Assembly: GCA_029582265.1 (NCBI GenBank)
Contig: CM055837.1
Span: 11,049,926 to 11,113,925, forward strand
Direction: 5' to 3'
From: Zoroaster sp. YZ-2022
Lineage: Eukaryota; Echinodermata; Asteroidea; Forcipulatida; Zoroasteridae
Length of the DNA stretch: 64,000 nt
The position numbers and the translations under genes are program-made. The notes beneath the pieces are model-generated. The model was not told the DNA's origin and made no database searches. It saw nothing but the letters and a program-made list of their open reading frames with translations. Below are positions 21,058-31,964 of the stretch, in pieces (position 1 is the first letter of the stretch; every line of letters begins with the position of its first letter).

Positions 21058-22290
21058 CTACATCAGCAAATAATATAATAAAAATAATCATTTGTGATGC
21101 GATCTGGGAAAACCCGTCCGATGTCGGCGAACTTGTTTTGAAGATAATGGCAAAATAGTCCCCAATTTTTCTTTTGACAATTTGAGTTTGTGTTACCTTT
21201 TTAATTGTTAATATCTAAATGATCATTGTTGAAAATATTAAATAAAAATTCCATCGTTTTATATGTAAAAACATAGTTTTATGATGATGATGATTAAAAT
21301 GACGTTTTTTTTGTTTGTTTCCGCAATTGTTTTTTTTTAAGGGCAGCGGCGGCTATAACTTCCCGAGAGCATAACTCACGTTATAGACAACCTAGAATCA
21401 TGAATAAAACAGTTTTAAAAATAGCACAGTGTCCTCGTTAATTTGATGTATATAACACAAAAATGACAAATTTCACCATGTGAAGGGTTTTCCCAGATCA
21501 CATCACATTTCAAGAAGATTGCTCATGTCATGAACAATGAGCAGAAAAGGACTGGCTTAATGAATAGAAAATATTAAGGGCAATATAAGTTTGACATATC
21601 TATTTCAGAAAATAGATGTCTGATACCACTTTGGTAGCTGAAAGGGGATAGGCAATAGTACAAATTCAGCTAACCAAAGTCTCTCAAATGAACACATCAC
21701 TGAAAGCTGATTCCAAATCACTGAAAGTAAATAGGCCTTCATTTGAATGTCTGGCACTCTGACTCAAGCATGTAGCATGTAGCATGTAACCTCAATCCTT
21801 CAAAATCCTTCACTTTAGCAAAGAGGATTTTGGAGGATTTGGGAAGGTTAGAGTTAATCAGATGATGATGAACATTGGATTTGAAGGACTGACCAGATGG
21901 AACATTCACAACAGAGGCAGGTAAAGAGTTCCAGAGCCTGGCATAAGAAGCTAAAAAGGACCTCTGATGCTGTGAGGTACGAGATTTTGGAATAACAAGT
22001 GTATGTTGATGGGAGGCAGATGACAGCCTGGTAGAACGGTATGCCTTAAGCTGAGGTAGTTTAAGACTGTCCAGTGGATGAGGCAGCAGAGAACACGGCC
22101 TTTTGCGGAAGACTGTGAGACCAGCAACTTGTCTACAATGCCTCGGAGATTGAATACCAAGTGCACGTATGTTATGGTATTACACATGTGTATTTTTGCC
22201 AATAAAATACACACTTGCCACTGAATTAAGTCAGTATACCAGACATCATTCAAATGATGCAATTTTGCAAAGGACTTATTGAGCATTTAC
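21058..22290. other. IBTK-A intron, no gene
   Basis: AT-rich intron between the two BTB1 exons. It holds a degenerate MITE end (21785-21860, CAAAATCCTTCACTTTAGC and its complement, TTAA on the right) but no extra exon that I can see. The unit-B intron is longer because of a TTAA MITE and a 44-bp minisatellite. Confidence 0.6.
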
Positions 22291-22396
22291 CTTGAGTACA
22301 ATATCATGAATAGGGTCTGTTGTATCACCCTCGGAGAGAAGCTGCGACATATCTTTCACAATCAGAGATGGTCCTACCACCGGAACTTCGGTTAAA
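22291..22396 (-). CDS. IBTK: IBTK-A exon: lead-in to BTB1 (most 5' exon seen)
   Basis: 106 nt, acceptor TTGTGTAG after 22396, donor GTAAAT before 22291. It encodes LTEVPVVGPSLIVKDMSQLL SEGDTTDPIHDIVLK; the end, DIVLK, continues directly as VGQKTIAAHK in the next exon. No upstream IBTK exon is found before the last exon of copy B at 26819. Met-16 of this exon is a possible start for a truncated protein, but that is a guess. Confidence 0.88.
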
Positions 22397-22554
22397 CTAC
22401 ACAAGAAAAAATGTACAGGATAGGAAAGATAATGTTTCATGACAAAGAGGCTATGAGTTTGGTTGAAGGGGCTGCCCTTCCGCCAAAGATAAGTAAATGA
22501 AAGGAGTTTGCAAGGAACATTCAGCCAGTTCCAAACTAATCTAAGGGAGGAGGG

Positions 22555-22801
22555 CCAAAGTCATAACACAGCCAAGCCTTCGAGAAGCCTGGCCAGGCCC
22601 GGGCTTTGCCAAGGCCCAGGGCTAGAGGTCTATAGCAGAGCACAAAAAAAACCTCTACTAATGAATAGATGTCTAATCTATTTTGTTCACAACTGCGGCC
22701 ATTATAATGAGCTCTACTTGGCTGGGCTAGAGTGCCAGGTAGCCTGGGCCAGGCCGGGCTTCTCAAAGGCTTGGCTGTACTATGACTTTGGCCCTCCTCC
22801 C
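22555..22801. mobile_element. Inverted-repeat MITE (GGGAGGAGGGCC), Harbinger-like
   Basis: Ends GGGAGGAGGGCCAAAGTCAT and ATGACTTTGGCCCTCCTCCC with inner copies of AAGCCTT(C)GAGAAGCC. Flanking TAA on both sides would fit the 3-bp TWA target of PIF/Harbinger. Shared with unit B (49400-49644). Confidence 0.65.
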
Positions 22802-23049
22802 TAAAACATGTTTGAAAATTATCAGACAAATTACAAAAAATTACACATTTAAAGCCACTATGCACTATTCTGGAATATTAAAAAACATAAATGATCTCAG
22901 TTTTACATGAAAATTACTTGGTGTTAAGCTCATGATGGTATCAAACATCCCTTGAAATATTTCTGTCTCGGGTCCAATCCGAGGACAGAAATTCCCTGTT
23001 GGAATGACTACAAACAATCTGAATGCATTTTGACTATTTTCTCATTTAA

Positions 23050-23825
23050 ATAAAGCTGAAACTTGGTTTTTATCCATATCTCTTGATTGTTATAAAGTAT
23101 GGATGCATTTACAGACATTGGTTGGTTTCTGTACATATCTCTTGATTCTTATAAAGTATGGATGCATTTACAGACATTGGTTGGTTTCTGTACATATCTC
23201 TTAATTCTTATAAAGTGTGGATGCATTTACAGACATTGGTTGGTTTCTGTACATATCTCTTGATTCTTATAGAGTATGGATGCATTTACAGACACCGGTT
23301 GGTTTCTGTACATATCTCTTGATTCTCATCAAGTATGGATGCATTTACAGACACGGGTTGGTTTCTGTACATATCTCTTGATTCTCATCAAGTATGGATG
23401 CATTTACAGACACGGGTTGGTTTCTGTACATATCTCTTAATTCTTATAAAGTATGGATGCATTTACAGACATTGGTTGGTTTCTGTACATATCTCTTGAT
23501 TCTTATAGAGTATGGATGCATTTACAGACACCGGTTGGTTTCTGTACATATCTCTTGATTCTTATAAAGTATGGATGCATTTACAGACATTGGTTGGTTT
23601 CTGTACATATCTCTTGATTCTTATAGAGTATGGATGCATTTACAGACACCGGTTGGTTTCTGTACATATCTCTTGATTCTCATCAAGTATGGATGCATTT
23701 ACAGACACGGGTTGGTTTCTGTACATATCTCTTGATTCTTATCAAGTATGGATGCATTTACAGACACCGGTTGGTTCCTCTACATATCTCTTGATTCTTA
23801 TCAAGTAGGGATGCATTTACAGACA
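23050..23825. repeat. 59-bp minisatellite (ATCTCTTGATTCTTATAAAG...)
   Basis: About 13 tandem copies of a unit holding CATATCTCTTGATTCTTATA, AGTATGGATGCATTTACAGA and CATTGGTTGGTTTCTGTA. Variants (ACCGG, ACGGG for ATTGG) recur in order, showing multi-unit amplification. Unit B has about 16 copies at 49920-50850. Single copies were captured between AT tracts at 24170 and 24855. Confidence 0.95.
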
Positions 23826-24107
23826 TATATATATATACTGAGACGCAATAGAAACTTACCACTTTTTCGACCTTAAATTATCAGTAATCACAATGCACAA
23901 ATGTAATATGTGCACTCATTTTGGCAACGTGACCCTCTGACGTTTCGCGGTGAAGTGGATACAGATGGGATCGAGTACAGTGGACAAAACGTCGACATTT
24001 CCTCAATAAAATGCCAACATTTCTAATCCAAATTGTTGTGTTGTCTCATTTTGAACCATTACAATTTTATGCTATTCCAAAACAAGTGGTAAGTTTCTAT
24101 TATGCCT

Positions 24108-24109
24108 CA

Positions 24110-24175
<66 letters not shown>

Positions 24176-24209
24176 CTCTTGATTCTTATCAAGTAGGGAT
24201 GCATTTACA

Positions 24210-24247
<38 letters not shown>
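24108..24247. repeat. (AT)n microsatellite
   Basis: Two TATA runs around one stray 59-bp repeat unit. It is adjacent to the mariner-like MITE and matches 51141-51220 in the next unit. Confidence 0.95.
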
Positions 24248-24250
<3 letters not shown>

Positions 24251-24843
24251 GGTGTCCCCATAAAAAGTATACCGAGATAAAGATTACTGTAATGGCAAAA
24301 CTACTTTATATATGGGAAAGAGAAATATATCTCCAGAAAGGGCAGAATGTCCTCTTTGCAATGGTATACAGCTTGTGATGTTATTGACACAGATGAGTGA
24401 ACAAATTAGACAGATGTTAAGGGTACTGAAAGCAGGACTGTGACAAGTTTGCATATTTGATTAACAAAGGTCCAAAAAGCATTTTAAAAAACCTGCACAT
24501 TAAACTTTTGAGGTAAGTAGCGAAAACAAAGCAGATTACATTGTTTTAGGTACATTCCTTGTTTTCAAGAATGTGTTGAAAAAACAAAGGCATTTGGTAT
24601 TCTGCACACTTGCATGGTTGAGATTTGTTATTCAAATATGCAAACTTGTCACAGTCCTGCTTTCAGTACCCTTAACATCTGTCTAATTTGTTCACTCATC
24701 TGTGTCAATAACATCACAAGCTGTATACATTGCAAAGAGGACATTCTGCCCTTTCTAGAGATATATTTCTCTTTCCCATATATAACGTAGTTTTGCCATT
24801 ACAGTAATTTTTATCTCGGAAAACTTTTTATGGGGACACCCTG
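24248..24843. mobile_element. Mariner-like MITE with >200-bp inverted arms (CAGGGTGTCCCC)
   Basis: Starts TA-CAGGGTGTCCCCATAAAAAG and ends CTTTTTATGGGGACACCCTG-TA. The arms share TAACATCTGTCTAATTTGTT and TTGTCACAGTCCTGCTTTC. Insertion at TA and the CAGGGTGTCCC ends fit mariner-type MITEs. Absent from the corresponding place in the next unit (51141-51220). Confidence 0.8.
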
Positions 24844-25588
24844 TATATATATATACATATCTCTTGATTCTTATCAAGTAGGGATGCATTTACAGACATA
24901 TACATATATATATATATATATATATATCTTTTGACTGAGTTCGGTACATTGTGCTCTTTTATTTTTAAACAAGTGGTTTCACATTTCACATCATTTATAT
25001 AATACTCAGTCTCAACTTCAATACAAACTATTTGTATATGGAAACCAAATAGCTACCACTTCAAAGAACAGGCACACAATTATTTGCAGAAAATGTCTCT
25101 ATATACATTGTTTTAATATCTGTTATAACATTAATTGTGATATTAAGCCTCAGTTTGTTAGCCACAGTGTTATAATTTAATCAACAGTTGATTAACACTG
25201 TGATGGATTTATGAGTAAAAATTAATTTTGGAAAAATTGCTGTGAAGTGAATTCTGGGTCAAAAATGATAACAAATAAAAGAGTCATAAAAATAATAATT
25301 TAAAATGTATAGAGCGCTATTTTCATAAAGTGATCAATGGTGCTTCACAAATTGCATGCCACCAACACAAAAATACAATTTAAATAAAAATAAAACGGAT
25401 CTTTATCACCAAAGTATCAATACATGTTATGTAGTTTAACTGGTCTAAATGTGGGCAAAACATAAAACACAATCAAATTTGAAACTAACATCAGGTCAAC
25501 TGATCAGAACAAAATATTTTATTAATTGAATTGCCAGGCAGTTCAACTTATTTATTTTTTTCATATAATGAACAATATATATGTGTAT
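24844..25588. other. Unit junction spacer, no gene
   Basis: AT-rich, AT microsatellite at 24900-24928, a short CACAGTGTTATAATTTAATC / GATTAACACTGTG inverted word near 25160-25205, and a GAGCGCTATTTTCATAAAG stretch like a SINE tail. The same sequence follows copy B at 51221-51860. Confidence 0.55.
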
Positions 25589-25589
25589 A

Positions 25590-25898
25590 TGTGACCCCGC
25601 ACGGCGGATGTTTATTTCACAATTTCCTGCAAACAAAATTACTGAAATCGATTTAAAAGCGAAATTCCGAGAACCATTTTGCGGTTGTTAGTGCATTTTT
25701 TTTTCAAAACATCCTGTATTTCTCGAAATCCTAATTTCATTGTTTTTCGACTTTCAAAGTCCATAACTTCCAACAGAATGCATGATGGATATAATTTTTT
25801 CACCACTGAAAAGCTAAAGAGTTGCCCTTTCATATGATACCAATAACTCATTTTTTATTTCTGGGACGTTTTTGTGGGTTTTGTCATGCTGGGTCACA
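25590..25898. mobile_element. MITE with TGTGACCC/GGGTCACA termini
   Basis: TATGTGACCCCGCACGGCGG ... TCATGCTGGGTCACATATG. Same in the next unit (52731-53040). No ORF of note. Confidence 0.55.
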
Positions 25899-25930
25899 TA
25901 TGTTACTGTTCCATATGTTTATGGGTAATA

Positions 25931-26196
25931 TACTACTCAAAACAATTTAGGGAATACCGGAATAATTTCAGTTAAAGCAAGATCATTTATTTCAGATAAA
26001 CACAATGTTTCACAGAATTGATGAGAAACAACTGCACAATGAAACAGATGATAAAGGATGCATGTAGTGATTACACATTTCATGACATGACTACTGAAAG
26101 AGAGAGGGGGTTGCAAATGAAAATCCCGGTTCATGGAACATTTCAAATCTATTTGATCTTAAAAATCCGGTGTTCCATAAATTGTTTCGAGTAGTA
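25931..26196. mobile_element. Tc1/mariner-like MITE (TACTACTCAAAACAATTTA)
   Basis: Left TACTACTCAAAACAATTTAG with GGAATACCGG, right CCGGTGTTCCATAAATTG and TTTCGAGTAGTA are inverted repeats. Same element in the next unit at 53073-53338. Confidence 0.6.
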
Positions 26197-26371
26197 TACA
26201 ACAGACAGATGGACAGAAGAACAAACTGAATTAGGGGTGTAGTCAGGTCTTTTTTATATTGCTGTGGCTATCATTACGTGCCCGTAATAAATGCAGTCAA
26301 TCAAACAGCACGACAGTCTTGAGAGTGGGTAGACTTAAGTTTCCCCGACATATGAGGCCCTTTCATATTAA

Positions 26372-26802
26372 CCATAACCCCCTTCAACATCTGGCTAGAC
26401 ACCCTGCTCAACGCAACAACATCCATCAGTTGTCCAAGTGTGTAGCTGCCCTAACCCCTTCAGTAACTGGCTAGACACCCTGCTCAATGCAACAACATCC
26501 ATGAGTTGTCCGAGTGTGAAGCTGCCCTAACCCCCTTCAATAACTGGCTAGACACCCTGCTCAATGCAACAACATCCATGAGTTGTCCGAGTGTGGAGTT
26601 GTCCGAGTGTGAAGCTGCCCTAACCCCCTTCAGTAACTGGCTAGACACCCTGCTCAATGCAAGAACATCCACCAGTTGGCCAAGTGTGAAGCCTGCTCAG
26701 TTCAACAAGATCCATCAGCAAGAACAAAGGATCTTTTGTTCTCTGCTCACTTCAACAAGATCCACAAGATGTTTACATTTGTTGCGTTCAGCATGGTTAG
26801 GG
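26372..26802. mobile_element. TTAA-flanked element containing a ~76-bp minisatellite, next to the IBTK stop
   Basis: TTAA-CCATAACCCCC ... GGTTAGGG-TTAA. Inside are about four copies of AACTGGCTAGACACCCTGCT / CAATGCAACAACATCCAT / GTTGTCCGAGTGTGAAGC. It ends 16 bp before the IBTK-B stop codon, so it supplies that gene's 3' UTR. Unit C has a longer version (53530-54165). Confidence 0.7.
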
Positions 26803-26818
26803 TTAAAGCAGCCTCTTG

Positions 26819-26953
26819 TTAACTTGTGTCCTTGTCTTTCTTCCAAAGGGGTGTTGCAATGACTTGTGTAGCCCGTTCTACAGTGATATACTCATCAGTT
26901 CTGTCCTGTATGTGGTAATGGGCTCGTAGTTCCTCCAGTGCTTTTTCCTCAAT
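26819..26953 (-). CDS. IBTK: IBTK-B last coding exon
   Basis: 135 nt, acceptor TTTACAG after 26953, stop TAA at 26819-26821. It encodes IEEKALEELRAHYHIQDRTD EYITVERATQVIATPLWKKD KDTS. The pattern IEE.A...L...Y....EY.TVERA....A.P.W.K is the recognised C-terminus of IBTK proteins. It is in phase 0 with the exon at 28284, which ends SLIQ. Confidence 0.9.
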   Translation of the reverse strand: MEEKALEELRAHYHIQDRTDEYITVERATQVIATPLWKKDKDTS

Positions 26954-27302
26954 CTGTAAAATGGAGGGTAAGTCATTCATTCACTGATGTGATTTTAATT
27001 GATTTGAATTCAAATTTGGGCTTAAAACTTCTGATAACTAATGTCTGTTCATCATAATGAAGTTGTGATCTAGCATTCTGATTTGTTAGCACGCATTCAA
27101 TTGTGGAAAAATGAATCACAGCATTGATCCATTTCAAGTTTGTAATATCACCAGAAGTCTATTACCTACATGAAGTGTGCCAGCCTGCTGTAGTCCATAC
27201 CATGGTATTGTACTCCAAATGCACACACGCACAACCAGCATGGTTACGAGTTTTGCTACACTGCCCGGCCTGCCATGGGGCATCATGGGATTAGGCGCTT
27301 GA
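26954..27302. other. IBTK-B intron with short repeat words, no gene
   Basis: The segment CTATTACCTACATGAAGTG is echoed inverted at about 28060-28085 (TAGGTAATAGACTTCTGGT), so 27150-28090 may be bounded by an old inverted-repeat element. No exon seen. Confidence 0.4.
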
Positions 27303-27855
27303 CTCGTGTAGGCGAACAATTATTATTTAGGTAAATACCACCATCCCTGCGTAAAGCGCGGGGGAGGCAAGTTCCAACGCCTAGCCGGCCCTGAACTCAG
27401 TTGCCGGGCGACGTCCCACCGTCAGTCGGGCAATTTAAGGGACTGGACAGTCCCGGCTCGACGGGGTTCGCAGGTGGCGTGACACCCCCGGTGAAGAAGA
27501 GCCAGAGATCGACAGGGAGTTGGCCCTAAGGACAGCATCCTATAACGCCATAAATGTATTGAATGTAAATATCGATCCCTTAATGGCCACCTGGGCCAAA
27601 ACGGCTAATTGATTACCGGAAAGGGCTACTCCACAATAGACCCTTTTATCGGGTAATAAAGCTCCTCGGGCCCCAATCGGGAGGCCTTCGACGGACACAG
27701 TATTCACACCGAATTTCTCTTTAACAGGGCCGGTAATCTCCCTAGTATTATATTTTGTAATTTTAAGTGTCTCCGTATCCCGCAAGGAATACTTATGGGC
27801 TTCATAGGGGATTGCAACGTCTGCAATATATGCATGTTTGCGAGTTACATCTCCC
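27303..27855 (-). mobile_element. 3' end of a non-LTR retrotransposon, unit B only
   Basis: A minus-strand frame (27540-27785) ends VEGLPIGARGALLPDKRVYC GVALSGNQLAVLAQVAIKGS and then FNTFMAL-stop. I read this as the C-terminal tail of a LINE-type ORF on general pattern, not on a firm match. A GC-richer 3' UTR follows (GGGACTGTCCAGTCCC) and ends in TTTACCTAAATAATAATTG, a LINE-like tail. The corresponding part of unit C (54660-54720) has unrelated sequence. Confidence 0.5.
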
Positions 27856-28283
27856 CATCAGCTGTGGGGAGAATGCGATAAACGCAAAGGTGTGTGCACA
27901 AAATATGTCCTCTCATATGCCGGGTAAGTCTCCCAGAATGCACTGCTTCTTTTAGAGTCCTTGCGTGTACGTAAGTCTGTGGAACAAAATGTCATGAATG
28001 GACCAATTCCATTGTTCTTGGAGTACTATGCCGTGGACTAGGTTAGTACATGTGTGGCACACTTTATGTAGGTAATAGACTTCTGGTATCACATTTTGTC
28101 AAAAATGACACTATGTCAGACGGAATTTCTTGTGACGTTTAGTCACATCACCAAATAGTTTTGTGATGAGAATTCAATAATTTTGTAATCAAGTAATTAC
28201 CAAAGGTTTACACTTTATAATATGTAAACACATGGCAACTAAAATTAGATGTTTTTTTTAGTGAATTTTGTGAAAGTTTTCAC

Positions 28284-28407
28284 CTGGATGAGAGAAAATG
28301 GTTTCTTTAGAGTCTTGGCGAGCGTCGCTTGCTGCTCGTTCTCCGTCTGGATGATTTTGGAGAAGCTGACATGAGCCACTGGAGAACTTGCTCGAATATG
28401 CCAAGGA
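28284..28407 (-). CDS. IBTK: IBTK-B penultimate exon
   Basis: 124 nt, acceptor TTGTTAG after 28407, donor GTGAAA before 28284. One base completes Asn, then PWHIRASSPVAHVSFSKIIQ TENEQQATLAKTLKKPFSLI Q. The 'PW ... SF..I...E..Q..L.K...KP..LIQ' layout is that of the IBTK C-terminal region. Intact. Confidence 0.88.
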
Positions 28408-28585
28408 CTAACAAGAAAACAAGGGGAAAAAAGATACTTATGTAACTAAGTGTAGACATCTGTCTCAAATGTACAAATTTTGCAACGTGTGCCCTCAACA
28501 GCTCATGCACGTTACGAATACCAGCATTAAAGGTACGGTATAAAAATAACCAAAAAGTCAAATTGTAATGTGATACTTATTTGGT

Positions 28586-28615
28586 GTAAAGTGGGTGAGG
28601 GTATTAATTTTCCCC

Positions 28616-28660
<45 letters not shown>

Positions 28661-28682
28661 ATTAATACCCTCATCCACTTTA
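28586..28682. repeat. Inverted duplication around an (AT)n tract, unit B only
   Basis: GTGTAAAGTGGGTGAGGGTA TTAATTTTC, an (AT)n run, then GAAAATTAATACCCTCATCC ACTTTAC. Unit C has only the left arm before its AT run (55450-55530). Confidence 0.8.
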
Positions 28683-28869
28683 CAGCACCGTAGCCAGGAC
28701 TTTTTCAATGGGGGTGCACAGGGGGCATTGCTTTTCAGTGGTTTTTTTCCCTTTTTTTTTTCTTTCTTTTTTTGAGGCACTATCAGGATTTTTTGTGGGG
28801 GGGCACCTGGGGGTGCACTGGAAATTTGTGGGGGGCACGTGCCCCCCCCCCCCAGTGGCTATGCCACTG
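28683..28869. mobile_element. hAT-like MITE (CAGCRCCGTAGCCAGG)
   Basis: Ends CAGCACCGTAGCCAGGAC and GTGGCTATGCCACTG with poly-G/poly-C blocks inside (GGGGGCACGTGCCCCCC). The right flank TTGAGGGT matches the target duplication that is complete in unit C (55793-55958); the left flank was lost here. Confidence 0.75.
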
Positions 28870-29162
28870 TTGAGGGTGGTCAAAATGACAGTAAAAACCA
28901 GTCAAAAATGCCCCTGTGTGTACATTTGGGTCAACAGTCAAAACAGGCAGTTGACTGGTTTTGACCTCTATAGCTACTTGCCACTGAAGTTAACAGAATG
29001 TACACAAAACATGTGCGTTCACTCTTTTCTCGTGAACCACATCAAGGAATAAGCTGAAACTTTCACAGGTTGGTTGATTTATGTAACCTCATTGGTGTAA
29101 CTTTTTATTATTTATCAATATTAATAACACGCGATCATAAATGAAATGAAAATCAATCTTAC

Positions 29163-29270
29163 TTTTCAGGTGTTTCTGGATGACTTATCTCTTGAGAGGA
29201 TGCTTCAGTTGATGACCAGAGACTGTGATCAGACTCTGAGGCTTGTCTTGTGCGAGATACGATACCAAAA
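29163..29270 (-). CDS. IBTK: IBTK-B third-last exon
   Basis: 108 nt, acceptor GGTTACAG after 29270, donor AA|GTAAGA before 29163. With two bases from the previous exon it reads SFGIVSRTRQASESDHSLWS STEASSQEISHPETPE. Serine-rich and poorly conserved by nature; assigned because both phases fit (AG+T before, AA+T after) and it lies in the right place. Confidence 0.75.
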
Positions 29271-29489
29271 CTGTAACCAAGTATAGGAACATTTTAAAGG
29301 GATGAATTACTATTCATGGGTGGCAATAACTGCACTGGTATGTGGAAACGTACGTTCATTTGAACATGCTAGTTTTCAAGAAATATATCAATCCTAAAAC
29401 TATCGCTAAGGCCAACAAAAAAAAGTCTCCAATTTCTAGTATCCACGCGCATCGCCTCAGAGCCACACATCACCATTTTTAATTTTCAT

Positions 29490-29715
29490 TTTTTTTTGCT
29501 ATGAAACGATGTCCAATTGCATCCAAAATTGCTGGATCGATTGGAATTCTACCGTGCTATTTTAAACGACTTTTTCACATAGGGGTATGAACGTTCGTCC
29601 GATTTGTGAGGCCTGTCTTAGCCACCATACTTTGTGTATGGGAAATTTGGTCTGGTTCCAATAACTGTGTATACATGTATCACATATTTTACTGGCTGGC
29701 AAAAAAAAAGAATAC
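29490..29715. repeat. Dispersed repeat, inverted copy of 3590-3850
   Basis: Contains TTAGCCACCATACTTTGTGT and ACTGTGTATACATGTATCAC, the complement of sequence in the MYND-A flank. Also at 56560-56790. No terminal repeats recognised. Confidence 0.65.
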
Positions 29716-30907
29716 CCCCAAAAAAATACCCAAAAAACAAAAAGTGTTACTGCACTGATTTTGAAGCCTTTTTTGGGGGGCCTAAATGGGTCGATTTCAA
29801 CTATACTATCCTGATCACTATATACTTTTATCCTGATTGAAATCCTACTCTCCTAATGGACAATATTACCCTAAGTGCCACATACCATTGGGAATCTTGC
29901 TTATGATCAACCCAGTGTTAGTAACAGAAATCTGAAATTTGGCTTGTTCCACCTTCCACTCATTTTTGAATGCCAAGTATCATATTGCAACTTTTATGTA
30001 TACAAATGTTTCTTTATGGTCACCAAGACAGCTTGAATTGTAATTTGACAAAGGGATGAATCATATTCAAAGCATATAATTATTTTGAATACCATTAGGA
30101 ACAAATTGAGATTTTCTTGAGTAGGTACTTGTACCTCAGAAAATCTCAATTTGTTCCTAAAGGTTTCCAATATACGAATTGCATGTAATTTGGTACAGTC
30201 ACATAGTACTATAAATTTGAAGATGGTTGGTATCATGGGTTGGTATCACATGATATAACAATGCTTATTTTTGGAGGAGGTGAACTTTCTCTATTACGGC
30301 TGTGCCGGGTATCCTAGTACCCGGATACCTGACCGAAACTGTCATTACCCGGTTCCATTTTCCGGTTCCAGTTCAGCCACACAAATGGAAGCGTCTGATT
30401 TTTTGTTTACAATATGTGTGTGGGGAATGGGGATGCTATGAGTCATTTTTAATATAGAGGCGAGAAATTATTACAGTAAGTCCACATTTATTATGAGTCT
30501 AATAAAAGAAGAGAAACTTGTGTTCATATTGATTATTTAAATACAGCACTGATAACATTTTGCTAACTTATTAAACTGTATTTCAATAACATTGTGAAAT
30601 GATACATCTTGCTTGTATGTGTTTTTCTGGTCTAATAATTAACTAGAAAAGCACTCATACAAATGCACACCCATATTTGCATTCTAAGCCCAATGTATCA
30701 CTATTGTGCAATGTGATAAGCTATTCAGATCAACCCACATTTTGTCAGCCATTTATAACTGGAATCCAGAACATTACGGACAGACCCAAAAATTTCTGTT
30801 CACACTGGATAAGAACTTAATTACATGCTCACTCTCTAGACTCTGCCATTTTGGCTAACTATTGAGTGCTTCAACATTGTTTTATCACTTCTCATACAGT
30901 GATCATC
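29716..30907. other. IBTK intron / MYND-B upstream region
   Basis: Contains an imperfect hairpin at 30095-30160 (AACAAATTGAGATTTTCT and its complement), a fragment of the hAT-like MITE at 30296-30395 (GGCTGTGCCGGGTATCC; absent from unit C) and an AT-rich stretch before the MYND-B ATG. CATACAG just upstream of the start could be an acceptor for a 5' UTR exon. No TATA box stands out. Confidence 0.5.
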
Positions 30908-31106
30908 ATGGATGTTCAGCGTGGACACTGTTGGCGTTGTGAGAAATTCTCCCAAGCACTTTGTGCGTTGTGATGACTGCCCAATGGCTGAGTATTGCAC
31001 CACATCATGCCGAGATACAGACAGAGTCAGACACAGCTCTGTTGAGTGTCAGGTATTTGGACCAAAGAAGTGCAACACTTGCGGCAAGACTGGTGATGTG
31101 AAAGAG
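30908..31106 (+). pseudogene. MYND-B exon 1, two single-base losses
   Basis: Same exon as 57947-58147, which encodes 67 residues with a first finger C8-C11-C22-C25-C31-C35-H43-C48 and the start of a second (C56, C59). Here GAGAAAATTCTCCCC has become GAGAAATTCTCCC, losing one A and one C from homopolymers. The frame from ATG 30908 then stops soon after residue 20, although the following 50 codons are intact in the shifted frame. Donor GAG|GTAATT. Both losses are typical base-calling errors, so a working gene remains possible. Confidence 0.8.
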
Positions 31107-31964
31107 GTAATTTTTGTTTTACAGCAGAAATCTATGTGTGACTACTTGAATGTGTTTGTTTGTCATTTTCATTCTGTCTGTCTGTATATTTGGGAATGCC
31201 TTCACATATTTGGGGATAAATATATGGCCAGTTCCAAGTGAAGGTGGGCATGATTTAACCAAAAAATAGAAAGAATTTCACAGGAAAAATGCTGTTCTCA
31301 AAAGAGGAATATATTGATTCAAAAAAAAAAAAATCTTTGTTGAGTTTCTTTAAAGTTTGTATTCTTAAGTTGTTGTTTTTTGCTTTAAAAATATTTATAT
31401 TGCATTAACTTTCATTATTCTGCACAGAACATTTTCGTAATTATTTAATAGCTCTAATCTATTGTAATGTCCATACTTTTCTGCAACAGGTAAAATATTA
31501 ATTGCATTCATTTAGTTAGCATTTTATGTAGCTGTCGGAAAGGGATGCAAGAGTCTGTGACATACATGTAACATCCTAGTTTAAATGGTCCATGCAGTAT
31601 TTGCCATCTGTGATAAAGACACTCAGTGCCAACAAATATTTTATCTTCACAGAATTTTTGAAACACTCAAGTCTTTCACTCAAGTTGAGTCAAGTCTTTG
31701 GGTAAGAGACTCATGTCAGGTCAAGTCATTTTGTGGCAGAGACTCGTGTCATGTGGATTCAGCCAAAAATTGCAACTTCAGTCTGTCTCGAGTCAAGTCA
31801 TTGGCTCATGTCAATGACTCATGTAGTTTGAAAATTGCCGAGAGCTGGAAGCACTAGGCTTGGAATGATCTCAGTATCCTTGGTGAGTGAGACTTATGGT
31901 CATGAGTGTTTTTAGTTTGCATACATATTTTTATTTCTCTCTCTTCCTTCTCTCCCTCCTCTAG
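31107..31964 (+). other. MYND-B intron 1
   Basis: Starts GTAATT, ends CCTCCTCTAG after a long pyrimidine tract. Holds a run of TCAAGTC/GACTC words at 31665-31830 (imperfect inverted repeats) and no exon. Confidence 0.7.

Larger units (their letters stand above)
5175..22396 (-). other. IBTK: IBTK-like gene copy A (eight exons visible, 5'-truncated)
   Basis: Eight minus-strand exons at 22291-22396, 20516-21057, 19942-20146, 17695-17893, 16539-16717, 15401-16031, 7482-7722 and 5175-5321 join in phase, once two small deletions are allowed for. They encode BTB1, a spacer, BTB2, a BACK-like segment, a basic linker and the serine-rich C-terminal region of IBTK (inhibitor of Bruton tyrosine kinase, also known as a CUL3 substrate adaptor). 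The remaining C-terminal exons would lie left of the window, beyond the MYND-A gene. Upstream of 22396 there are no ankyrin or RCC1 exons; the next thing is the last exon of copy B. Frameshifts at about 15460 (7-bp loss) and 7612 (2-bp loss) against copy B break this copy as sequenced. Confidence 0.8.

Noticed and set aside
24011..24196. Open frame ending in IYIYIY (also 51043-51297, 55337-55603)
   Set aside because: These run into (AT)n microsatellites and have no family motifs.
28708..29052. 114-residue open frame with Gly/Phe-rich start
   Set aside because: It crosses a hAT MITE with G/C runs and a dispersed repeat; the unit-C copy does not keep the same frame.
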